DNA of 30,615 nt from Apostichopus parvimensis. Lineage: Eukaryota; Echinodermata; Holothuroidea; Aspidochirotida; Stichopodidae. The stretch's first letter is position 1, and every line of letters begins with the position of its first letter. Positions 21,751-30,333 of this stretch are shown one piece after another. The notes below the pieces were generated by a model. The model saw only the letters and a program-made list of their open reading frames with translations, was not told the DNA's origin and ran no database searches. A program made the position numbers and the translations under genes. The DNA lies in the NCBI GenBank assembly GCA_000934455.1, contig KN894230.1, forward strand, positions 1 through 30,615, given 5' to 3'.

Positions 21751-22780
21751 AACATTGATAAGGTAGAGACAGATGAACCTGAAGAGTGTCTTGGTGGCTT
21801 GTATAACTTGTACCTTAAATTACCTTTTTCATTTGGTCAATATTTTCCCCAAATTTACCGATTATTAATGAAAATATGGATTTACTGCACTCCTCTCTCA
21901 CTTACGGCATCCTCCTCTCTCCTCTCAGCAAGTGATGATTTATGAATAAACATTCAGTAAGTTTGTTTTGCCTCTCAAGATGTTGTTGCCAAGATACTTG
22001 TTATAGTATTATTAATCATAATTTCCTAACCTCTGTTAGAGAGTATTGATGTCTCAGTTTTTGAACTTTTGTGCCACGACTTCAAGTACAGAGACTAAAA
22101 TGTAACATTGTATGTGGTGAATGAATTTTACGTTTTCGGGGAGCATAATTTAGTAATGCTTGCCAAATGGTGGTTTAAAAGAAACAAATTTTTGGGGCCT
22201 GAATCAAATGTCAAAATGCAAAATCGGAAGACGTCAACATTTTTTTACATATTAATTTATTATTTGAAATCGCTAAAAATATGCTGCTTACATATTTTTC
22301 AGTACTTCGTAAGTTACATTATAATACTGTGGAATATTAGCACCGAAAAAATTGTCAAAAAAACTACTTAAAAAAAATAAAACAAAAGATTTTGTACAAG
22401 CAGAAGTGCATGGAAACCAAGGAAATTATGTTTTCAATTTTACTTCAATCTAGACTTGTGGTAGTCATGTGATTGTACTAAGCCGCGAACAATAGGCTTA
22501 ATTTGCCCACTCTCAGTTTGATAAAATTTCGGTACAGCTTGATGTGCAGTACCTGTGTCTGTTCATTGTACAGTTGTAAACTTATATGATTTAAATATAT
22601 GATTTATATATAGCATTTGAAGGAATAAAGTACCCTTAAAACAATTCCAATACCCTGTATAAAAATTATTTCTGTTTGGAAATAATTATTTATAAACTGT
22701 ATTATTCAATGCTCTGCGTGAAGGCTTGGTTTCAAACCACCTTTTGCCATGGTAACTGACACCGTGGGGCAAGATATGGG
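21751..22780. other. intron sequence, nothing recognised
   Basis: AT-rich intron with no exon, RNA gene or transposon ends that I can support. Confidence 0.4.
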
Positions 22781-23040
22781 TTGTTTTTCAACCTACAGTA
22801 CTCAAACATGCACATCAGTTTTACTATTGAACTGCAATCTTTGCACTTACACATGATTCCTTATTTATATAAACTGTACTTTATGCAGAATTACAAATAC
22901 TGTGCTAAAGTGTTTTTCAACCCTACAGTACTTTAACATGCACATCAGTTTTACTATGGAACAGCAATCTTTATGCACTTACACATAATTCCTTATATAT
23001 ATAAACTGTACTTTATGCAGAATTACAAATACTGTGCTAA
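22781..23040. repeat. tandem duplication of a ~130-bp unit
   Basis: 22781-22908 and 22910-23040 are near-identical. Both run from TGTTTTTCAACC-TACAGTAC through AACATGCACATCAGTTTTAC and ATAAACTGTACTTTATGCAG to TTACAAATACTGTGCTAA. A few substitutions and 1-3-bp indels separate them, so this is a fairly recent event. Confidence 0.93.
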
Positions 23041-23074
23041 TGTATAGTGTTTGCAAATTTGTACAGTGCAGGTC

Positions 23075-24242
23075 ATAATCTCTGAGTGCACTTTCGGAGC
23101 AAGCTTTTAGCAATTAGGATTGTACCGTTCAAGTAAAATTGTACAGGTATATAGAGAAAGTTGTCATAGCCTACAGTAATTCTTGTCAGTTCAGTGCTTC
23201 ATTATAAGTCTTGAAAGCCTGTATAGACTTTTCAGTGAATAATGAGTAGGTAATAATAAGAATAATATCTTCCCATATTCAATCAAATGTTTCTTACGTT
23301 CAGTACATTTGTTGTGGAGTATAGCCTTATCCTTAAATTGTGCAAACGGGACAACAAGCTTATGGCATAAATTTGCAGGTTTGTTGCAATCCAATAAATG
23401 CAACTTTGTCAACATTTTTCGAGCACACTGTCCAAAGGAGCTTTTAGCAAAATAAGGTTGCAATGTGTATGTAAAAGTATGCCTTTGCAATTGATAGAGA
23501 AAATGGCCATATTACCTGCAGTGATTCTTGTAATTTTTCCATTAAAAGTCTGTATACTTTTTCAGAGTAAATAATAGATAATAATGTCTTCCCATATTAA
23601 ATCGAATGTTTCAGTCGAAGGCTTTCGGTTGCATACATCTGTGTTTGTCGAAGGCTGATTAACAAATGTGCATATCGAACAGGGGCTTGTGGTGTGAATT
23701 TGCATGATGCAAACTTGTAAACCCCTCAGAGAATGTTGGATTTGGGAGGAAGTGAGCAATGGCCCTGAAATAGTTCTAAAAATGATACAAATTTATGTAG
23801 GCTTGGTAGATTTGAGTACATATGTATGGTAGGATGGAGACAGGTAAGTAGATGGTCTTTTGTCAATACGTAAATCAGTAAATTGTGGGGTATTTAAAGG
23901 ATCCAGTTAATGAACAGACTTTTGTCAACATAGTTTAGTGAGTGCACTTTCCTAAAGAGTGTTTATGTGTAGTACAGTCCTTACAGTTACTAGAGAAAAT
24001 TGCTATATATTGTAGCCCTCCATCATTCTTCTGATTTATTATATTGAAAGTGTGTATACTCTACAGTGTAAATAAATACTGTTATATCTCGCATCGATCA
24101 ATTACCATACCATACAGTCGGTTGCCATACATCTATTGTGTCTAGTACTTATCATAAATATCAAAAATTATGCAAACAGAACAACAGAAAGTGGCATATA
24201 TTTGCTGGTTTGTTAAGTACCTTACAAATGCTTTTGAAGAGA
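23075..24242. repeat. three diverged copies of a ~320-bp unit
   Basis: Copies start near 23084, 23421 and 23940. In order they share GAGTGCACTTTC or GAGCACACTGTC, RGAGCTTTTAG or AGAGTGTTTAT, TAGAGAAAAT, a CTACAGTAATTCTTGT-like word, a GTATAGACTTTTCAGTGAAT-like word, ATCTTCCCATATTCAATCAAAT, GCATACATCT, a GCAAACGGGACAACA-like word, and AATTTGCAGGTTTGT. Spacing is about 337 and 519 bp, so extra DNA lies between copies 2 and 3. This is old and of unknown origin. Confidence 0.7.
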
Positions 24243-24719
24243 GAATAATAACTCAACTTGACGTGAAAATTCGATAGCAGCTTTGTTTACATAATTTTGT
24301 ATCAATGCAATGTATTGATTTTTGAGATGGGTTAACGGTATTTAACAAAACTAATTACTGCATTGTGTTGTAAAACACATCCCATTGTTTCATTTGAGTA
24401 TTTGAGAACATTCTACTGTAAAGTACATATATATGCTGTCATTGGTCACCTACAGTAGGTTCATATATTTGAGGGAAGCAATGATATGTATCAAAAGGAA
24501 AATGGGCTGTTTTTGGTGGAAATGGACGGATCACTTTCATTTCGTTCAATGAATTAAGGTTTAAATAAGAAAGAGAAAGTGTCTGAATTTAAGCAGGTTT
24601 GGTGTTTGCACATTTAGTTTAATGACTGGTCTTGTTGTTCTGTACCATTTAATCCCTCTGAAGACCAAACGTGAGAAATTCACTGAACTCATGATATCAA
24701 GCAAGGAAATGGTAACAAA

Positions 24720-25336
24720 TGTTATGTTATGTTATGACACAGTATGGTATATGATATGATATGTTGTGGTGTGCTATCATACAGTGTGGTACTGTATGTT
24801 ATGTTACTATATGGTATGATATATGTTATGATATGGTGTGCTGTGGTGTGGTATGATGTTATATGTTGTGTTGTGCTAGCGTATAGTATGTTACTGTATG
24901 TTATGTAACTATATGGTATGATATGTTATGTGGTGTGATATGTTGTGTTGTGCTATCGTACAGCATTATAATATATGTTATGTTATGTTATGGGACTATT
25001 TTATATGTTATGATGTGGTGTGATGTTGTGTTGTGCTGTCGTACAGTATGTTATGTAATGTTACCATATGGTATAATATGTTATATTATGTGGTGTGATG
25101 CTGTGTTGTATTGTGCTATCGTACAGTATGTTACTGTATGTTATGTTACTATATGATATGATATGTTATGATGTGGTGTGATGTTGTGTTGTGCTGTCCT
25201 ACAGTATGTTACTGTATGTTATGTTACAATATGGTATGATATGTTATGATATGTTATGTGGTGTGATGCTATGTTGTGCTATCATACAGTATGTTACTGT
25301 ATGTTTTGTTACTATACGGTATGATATGATATGTTG
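24720..25336. repeat. G/T/A-rich satellite, about 7 units of ~80 bp
   Basis: Each unit reads roughly GTGCTATCGTACAGTATGTT, then ACTGTATGTTATGTTACTAT, then ATGGTATGATATGTTATG, then a GTGGTGTGATGTTGTGTT stretch, with length changes between units. The plus strand is strongly depleted of C. The array is itself built of smaller TGTTATG/TGATATG words, so it is a microsatellite grown into a higher-order satellite. It stops about 42 bp before the acceptor of exon C. The Cys/Val/Tyr-rich open frames at 24923-25156 and 25191-25436 are by-products. Confidence 0.95.
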
Positions 25337-25377
25337 GTTTGGTACATGTCATATGCTTTTCTTTCTTCATTTCACAG

Positions 25378-25480
25378 AGTCCTCAGTCAGGATACCAAGA
25401 GAAGACAGTTTGCTGCGGTCTCTGTGTGGCCGGTAACATCAGCATGTCAATAAGGACAGACAGAAAAGGATATTGTCCAG
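25378..25480 (+). CDS. ARRDC3-like: alpha-arrestin (ARRDC2/3-like), exon C: domain hinge and start of C-domain
   Basis: Acceptor CTTTCTTCATTTCACAG, donor G|GTAAAA, 103 nt, entry phase 0, exit phase 1. It encodes SPQSGYQEKTVCCGLCVAGN and ISMSIRTDRKGYCP(G). Human ARRDC3 has [35 protein letters not shown] here. The CC-x-x-C cluster and the RKGY-x-PGE turn mark the junction into the C-terminal arrestin domain (Arrestin_C). The upstream intron is about 10.3 kb and the downstream one about 2.3 kb. Confidence 0.96.
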
Positions 25481-26082
25481 GTAAAATACTTCATCCTGAG
25501 TTAACTTCATGAAAAAGTTCAAGAATCACCATAGCTCTCAAAAATTATTGTTTTGCTGCATTACTGAGAATTTACTCCCCAAAACGCTGTACTCCTTCTC
25601 CTCATTCCACATTGATTCTGTGTATACATGAAAAATGGCTGTACCAGTACTATACTTTGCTGCTTGCAATGTCAAGTAGGCTTAATGATAAAGTCCAAAA
25701 CTTGTAATATACAAATTTAATTGTGTCCAATTTGCAGATTGAACAATTAGTTGTGGGGTAGAATCTTATCTTTCATATCATTCATATAGTTATTTTTGTT
25801 TTTGCATTGATCATAAACAGATATGATGTCATATATTTTGAGGGCTCCTCTGGAAAACAGTGCTTCTGCACTGAGCAGGACTACCCTCATTAAAGACGAC
25901 AATAATAAAAATAATGAAAAAATAATAATAAAAAAAATTTTAAAAATATTGTGACAAAATGTGCTGTGGATAATATGTTTCATGCCAAAAATTGATATGC
26001 TTAAATACAGTAGGTCAGCTTTCCAAGCCCAGCACAGGCAAGGTTTGATATGCTTGGATAGGATCACCTAGTTCACCTATCC

Positions 26083-26131
26083 TGAGTCCAAGTCCAATAC
26101 CGTCTGAGTCCGAGGCCCAAGTCCAAGTCCA
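26083..26131. repeat. degenerate GAGTCC/AAGTCC hexamer repeat
   Basis: TGAGTCCAAGTCCAATACCG then TCTGAGTCCGAGGCCCAAG then TCCAAGTCC: six or so hexamers of the form RAGTCC or GAGGCCC with one interruption. This is a minor minisatellite. Confidence 0.75.
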
Positions 26132-27170
26132 GAGAAAAGTGGACTAAAGACCTCTAGCCCTGAAGCTGTATAAGTTATTACTAAATCCCTAGCTTTTTCT
26201 GTGCTTTCTCACTAACCTGTCTCCCCACAACATTAGCACTGTTCACCCCTGTTCACCCCTCACATATTAGTGAATTAACCCTCCTCATTACCCATGTCTG
26301 ACAATTGCTCCCGTAAATATGAAAAGACACGGCAAGTGTCGGGAATCTGGCGATCCAATTTCATGAGACAAAATACAGGAATTCAAATTTTAAAGATCTA
26401 TTCGGTATTACGTGTATTAAATGTTTTGCAAACACCAGTTGGACCAATTGCATTTCTAATTTCCTATATATTTATCTGTATATTTTTGACTTTTGACATG
26501 AATATCCCTGTAAAGAAATGAAGGGCATTAAGCATACTGTAAGTAATGAAGTTCCTGTTCCTTTCATTACAGAGGATTTTATGCCGCTAACTTGCGACAT
26601 TACAGACCCAGTTTAATATTCTCTTCTGCTCTGATTGTCCCCATTTCCCATCTTGGCTGATTGTTCAAACTTTGTACTTTTCATCTAGCCACATTAAAAA
26701 ATTTATGAAAAGAATAGAGGCCTTTCTAATTTTAATAACACTTCTTTACAATGAATGCAAAATTCTAAATGCCAACGAAATGGTACCATTATAGCAGGAT
26801 TTATGACTGTTTATGAAAACCCTAAGTGGCTATGACCATCTGACATGTTGGATCGTTCTTGTTTGTCATCTGCAAGCCCGAACGATAATTACCTGACTCT
26901 GTCGCCTGCCCTCCACATCATCATCATCATCATCTCGTGGTTGGAATATTAACTTTCTCACATGTATGGGTTAACCTTCGTATTAATCGCGTTGTCAAAG
27001 ACAAACATCTGGTGATTTCATTATGATTTACTTCACTACAGTGCCATTATATTGCCACCATGATAGTGAGTGTTGATATGTCTGCGTGACGTTGCTTAAG
27101 TAAAACAGTCATTTTGAAATCTAGTACATGCTGTAGGTGTTCCGATAAGAACTCAGTGGTTAATTTGGAA

Positions 27171-27320
27171 ATGAAAAATCAATGGAAACATTTCAGTCTG
27201 AAAATGTTGAAATAATTTAATTTCCAATTTTTTTTTTTTTTATACTTGTGAAATGAAAATCAATGGAACATTTCAGTGACAATGTTAAAATAATTTAATT
27301 TCCAATTTTTTTTTATGCTT
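27171..27320. repeat. tandem duplication of a ~75-bp unit with T-run
   Basis: 27171-27250 and 27253-27320 both read ATGAAAAATCAATGGAAACA (or a form with 1-2-bp deletions), then TTTCAG, AATGTTGAAATAATTTAATT, TCCAATTT and a T-run ending TATRCTTG. The copies differ mainly by small indels and T-run length. Confidence 0.9.
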
Positions 27321-27754
27321 GCGGTACATCAGTTAATGTCTAATCTTATAAAAGTCCTTCACGTTTAATTCACTTTACTCTGCTCCTACCCGTCCCTTCG
27401 TTCCGAAATGCACTTTTCAAAATCGGTTTTTCTTTCATCGTGAATGGTTTAAAATTTGGTCATTGAAGCAGAGGGTTACTAACTAAAAAGCATTCATTAG
27501 GCATTATGACATTGGGCAACAGATAAAATGTTACCCTTTTAGGTAACATACAGTACAGTATCTCGAAAGAAAATAAGCTTTTTGTGCAGTATAATTTCGT
27601 TCGTCATAAGTATGTTTATGGCATTAAGGGAAAGATGTTCACTTTATGTTAATTGGCTTCTCCTGTAATTTATCTGCAACTCACATAACAGCTATTACAC
27701 TTGATAAACAAATACTTAAATTGTTGTTCTTTCTATAAACCGTTGTCCGTGCAG

Positions 27755-28011
27755 GTGAGTCGATCGCAATCTCAGGCGAATTCCAAAACGGTTCAGGTCG
27801 CCGACTGAAACCGGGTGCGACGTTGTACCAACGGACCACATTTTACGCCGACGGCAAATCAAGATCCGTTCGGAATGCAGTGGCCAGTTTGCAGGGTAGC
27901 ACGATACGAGGTAGACGGACGGAGCCTTGGAACAACAAGCTTTTAAAAATTCCTCCAATCACTCCAACTCTCTCCAATTGTGGTATCATACGTCTAGAGT
28001 ACTTTCTTACC
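27755..28011 (+). CDS. ARRDC3-like: alpha-arrestin (ARRDC2/3-like), exon D: C-terminal arrestin domain core
   Basis: Acceptor TTGTCCGTGCAG, donor ACC|GTAAGT, 257 nt, entry phase 1, exit phase 0. It encodes (G)ESIAISGEFQNGSGRRLKPG, ATLYQRTTFYADGKSRSVRN, AVASLQGSTIRGRRTEPWNN and KLLKIPPITPTLSNCGIIRL-EYFLT. The W-N-x-K-LLKIPP-x-x-P-S/T-x-x-x-C-x-I-I-R-x-EY signature is diagnostic of ARRDC2/3/4/TXNIP Arrestin_C domains. At the position of the TXNIP redox cysteine (GTCASW), this protein has RTEPW, as ARRDC3 has KTETW. Thioredoxin binding of the TXNIP type is therefore not expected. The minus-strand frame across it is a shadow. Confidence 0.97.
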
Positions 28012-28916
28012 GTAAGTAGTCTGCTTTCGGTTTTGTTTCCAGGTTTCGAATGTGTATGAATATGTTAGAAGCAAGATACTAACTGTATGTAAGCTGTCTC
28101 TAAAATCAGTCTTGAGCCAAAAATCTAAAAGTCAGAGTATCAGTTAATTGTGCAAAATCTTTCAACTTATTAATCGGTAGTTCACCTGAAAGTCACCATT
28201 TTTGGAAACTTCCAAAACTGTTTACTCGCAAACTAGTGTGGGAAAAGTTGCCTTAAATTTGTGTGCCTTGTAGCTACAGACTAGGCTGTGATGTTGGGGG
28301 GATTTATGCATTGGTAGGAGTTAGGGTAAAGAGGCTGAAGAGGAGGTCTGTGGGGTAACAATTAAAATATTTGTTGAATCTGTTGGTTTTGTTATGGTAA
28401 TTGCTTTTCTCTGCAGGAATTTCCCACTTCTGATGCCTCCCTACCTGACTGTGTCTCCTCTGGCTTTACCCAGTATCATCTGCATCCTCCACTTCTCCTG
28501 TCTCCTTAAGCTTCTTCCAGTATCCTTCAGCCTTCACATCCTAGCCTCGTCTTCCCCTAGTCTTTTTGTAGTCCTCCCCCTTATCTTTCTGTAGTCCCCC
28601 TAGGGTTCCCCTAGTCTTTCTATATTCCTCCCATAGTATTCCCCTAGTACTCCCCTAGTATTCCCCTCGTGTTTTTGTAGTCCTCCCCTAGTATTCCCCT
28701 AGTCTTTCTGTATTCCTCCCCTAATATTCCCCTAGTCTTCCCCTAGTCCTCCCCTAGTCTTCCTCTAGTCTTTCCCAGTCACCAATCCCAGGGCCAAATC
28801 TTTAACATGTTTTTACTGTGTGCAGTACCCAATGCTGACGATAATAATCATCTATCCAAATTGACAGGAGAATGTAACTTTCTTCTCATGTTCTGTTATG
28901 TCTTTTACTGTTACAG
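28012..28916 (+). other. intron between exons D and E
   Basis: A 905-bp intron. Its second half is dominated by the pyrimidine-rich CCCCTAG minisatellite (28541-28779). The Leu/Pro/Ser-rich frame at 28394-28594 is a by-product of pyrimidine richness. Nothing else recognised. Confidence 0.8.
28541..28779. repeat. CCCCTAGTCTT-type minisatellite in intron
   Basis: About twenty degenerate units of 10-12 bp built on TTCCCCTAGTCT and TCCTCCCCTAGTAT, several grouped into a longer period with TTTCTGTATTCC. The plus strand is almost purine-free outside the TAG of each unit. CTAG recurs roughly once per unit, which is unusually dense for this normally rare tetranucleotide. Confidence 0.93.
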
Positions 28917-29073
28917 ATTTGTTTAGATATTACTGGTGCAATGAATCTTTACCTTCATCTCCCTGTGGTTGTCGGGACCGTTCCCCTCAGAGCACCTCCA
29001 TATTCACCCTTTGACCCTCTCACAATGGATATGGAATACCAAGGGATAACACAACCACCTCCAGTCTTAGAAG
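28917..29073 (+). CDS. ARRDC3-like: alpha-arrestin (ARRDC2/3-like), exon E: end of C-domain and linker
   Basis: Acceptor TTTTACTGTTACAG, donor GAAG|GTAAGA, 157 nt, entry phase 0, exit phase 1. It encodes ICLDITGAMNLYLHLPVVVG, TVPLRAPPYSPFDPLTMDME and YQGITQPPPVLE. Human ARRDC3 has VYVDIPGAMDLFLNLPLVIGTIPL here, the last strands of the C-terminal arrestin fold. The proline-rich linker then begins; its APPYS is not a canonical PPxY. If the following intron is retained, this frame stays open for 111 more codons to a TGA at 29406-29408, giving a product without the PPxY tail. Confidence 0.97.
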
Positions 29074-29140
29074 GTAAGAAGATGTTCATTATTGAATGTA
29101 AAGTAACTGACCATACTGCTTTGAATCAAATCTACGCATT

Positions 29141-29190
29141 CGAGTGGTACGGACTTCGGTTCGTGACACAAGATCCGGGGTTCGATTCCT
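29141..29190 (+). promoter_or_regulatory. tRNA-like pol III promoter segment (A-box-like and B-box)
   Basis: GGTTCGATTCC (29179-29189) is an exact B-box (GGTTCGANTCC). About 30 bases upstream, GCATTCGAGTGG (29136-29147) resembles an A-box, and the spacing suits a tRNA. The T-stem and anticodon stem do not pair well, so this is a tRNA-derived SINE-type head and not a tRNA gene. The B-box runs directly into the hammerhead's helix I. Confidence 0.65.
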
Positions 29191-29240
29191 ACCTTCGTCT
29201 GATGAGTCCCAAAAGGACGAAACCTGTCGTGAAGTGGAAT
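29185..29240 (+). ncRNA. hammerhead self-cleaving ribozyme, type I, minimal helix III
   Basis: The full conserved core is present in order: CTGATGA (29199-29205), stem II GTCC/GGAC (29206-29209 with 29215-29218) closed by CAAAA, then GAAA (29219-29222), and the cleavage triplet GTC (29226-29228). Helix I pairs CTTCGT (29193-29198) with GTGAAG (29229-29234), using two G-T wobbles. After an internal loop it continues as ATTCC (29185-29189) with GGAAT (29236-29240). Helix III is only AC/GT around a 2-base loop, so a monomer would fold poorly; natural retrozymes and Penelope-linked hammerheads with such stems work best as dimers. The predicted cut is after 29228. It lies sense-oriented in the intron between exons E and F. 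Schistosoma Sm-alpha hammerheads have, as I recall, a nearly identical core and stem II and are likewise pol III-driven. Confidence 0.85.
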
Positions 29241-30181
29241 TTTTCTGGTGTGTTATTCTTTATTTATTTACTGTCATACCACTTGCTACGCATTCATTTC
29301 GATATATATATAATGTTTGACGAATGGATACCTGACTGGAAATTTATAGGTGAATTGGAAAATTTCTCTGTCAGTTTTACGTTGGTCATTCATTTGAATG
29401 TATTTTGATGCAAACAAATATTCTAGATGTGCTAAAGTAAAATTAACAAATAGGTTTCGAGTCATCCAAAAAGCTTTTAAGCAGTTTTGATAGATTTGGA
29501 GCATCCCTGTCGGCATGGTTATCCTAATTTTGTGACCGTCTTCACATAATCGTTTTGACTTATATCAGACAACATCATGTTGGTCATGATTGAGTTCCAC
29601 TAAGTTGTCTCTACATAAATATTTAACTAGTCAGATTAGGAGAGTTTATAGTGTAAATAGACAAAACCTAAGTTATATGTTAAAATGTCTGTTTATTGTG
29701 CACTCCTTTCATGCTCACTCTAAACACCTCTAAATGTCTACTGCTAATGACCTGACTCGGATAAGAAACACTTTATCTTCTCGACGACACTGTACTCTGT
29801 TACTTTTTAAATTATGTGTAAAAGTAAGTTGGCCTGACGTTTCAATCCTAGCAGGATCTTCTTCAAAGGCTGAATGACAAGTAACAGTAACACAAGGGAC
29901 AAAAACATGCACAGAATACAGACAGGTTAATGAGCATGGTGAACACAAAGTTAATTTCAGTGCGCCCATCTGTGAAAGAAATTTGTCCACTCACTGGCCG
30001 TAGAGCAAACACTTTGACCGTGCATCTATACTTATCTGTAGTCCAGCGTATTACATCCTAACTTGACCACCGGCCAGCGCCTACAATAGCATGCAATGAC
30101 CTTTTTACATGTAGACATCACATGTACTACTACATTTGTTTTCTTTTCGTTTCTTTTTTTCCTCTGACATTGATATCGTAG
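29241..30181 (+). other. rest of intron between exons E and F
   Basis: Downstream of the ribozyme lies a TTATTTATTTA run (29261-29271) that could be a retroposon tail. The remainder is AT-rich with no element ends or exon recognised. The frames at 29286-29516 and 29730-29990 (minus) have no support. A C/T-rich tract at 30139-30164 precedes the exon F acceptor. Confidence 0.5.
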
Positions 30182-30333
30182 CGCCACCTTGTTACGCAGA
30201 GTGCGTGTTCGGTGGGGTTTATATCAGAGATGATGAGGATGGCCCAGAGATGACCGGTGACATGATGTTTACCCCCATGTACACCTACGTCAACAACTAC
30301 GAATTCAGACAGCCACCCCCTCCATATTCAGCG
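30182..30333 (+). CDS. ARRDC3-like: alpha-arrestin (ARRDC2/3-like), exon F: C-terminal tail with two PPxY motifs
   Basis: Acceptor ATTGATATCGTAG, donor GCG|GTAGGT, 152 nt, entry phase 1, exit phase 0. It encodes (A)PPCYAECVFGGVYIRDDEDG, PEMTGDMMFTPMYTYVNNYE and FRQPPPPYSA. It carries two PPxY motifs, PPCY and PPPY, at the places of APPSYAE and PPPLYSE in human ARRDC3. PPxY motifs bind the WW domains of NEDD4-family E3 ligases, so the ligase-recruiting function appears complete. An acidic DDEDG run lies between them. The final residues and stop are encoded beyond the window. Confidence 0.96.

Larger units (their letters stand above)
25481..27754 (+). other. intron between exons C and D; low-complexity patches only
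   Basis: Contains an A-rich patch at 25905-25950, a GAGTCC/AAGTCC cluster at 26083-26131, two adjacent copies of GTTCACCCCT near 26240-26259, a short CAT run at 26916-26934 and a 75-80-bp duplication at 27171-27320. No exon or RNA gene recognised. The 106-codon minus-strand frame at 25747-26067 is Ile/Ser/Leu-rich and unsupported. Confidence 0.6.

Noticed and set aside
24923-25436. Cys/Val/Tyr-rich plus-strand frames that run into exon C
   Set aside because: By-products of the satellite; they enter exon C in a frame different from the arrestin one.
27716-27958. Minus-strand frame over exon D
   Set aside because: Shadow of the well-supported plus-strand arrestin exon.
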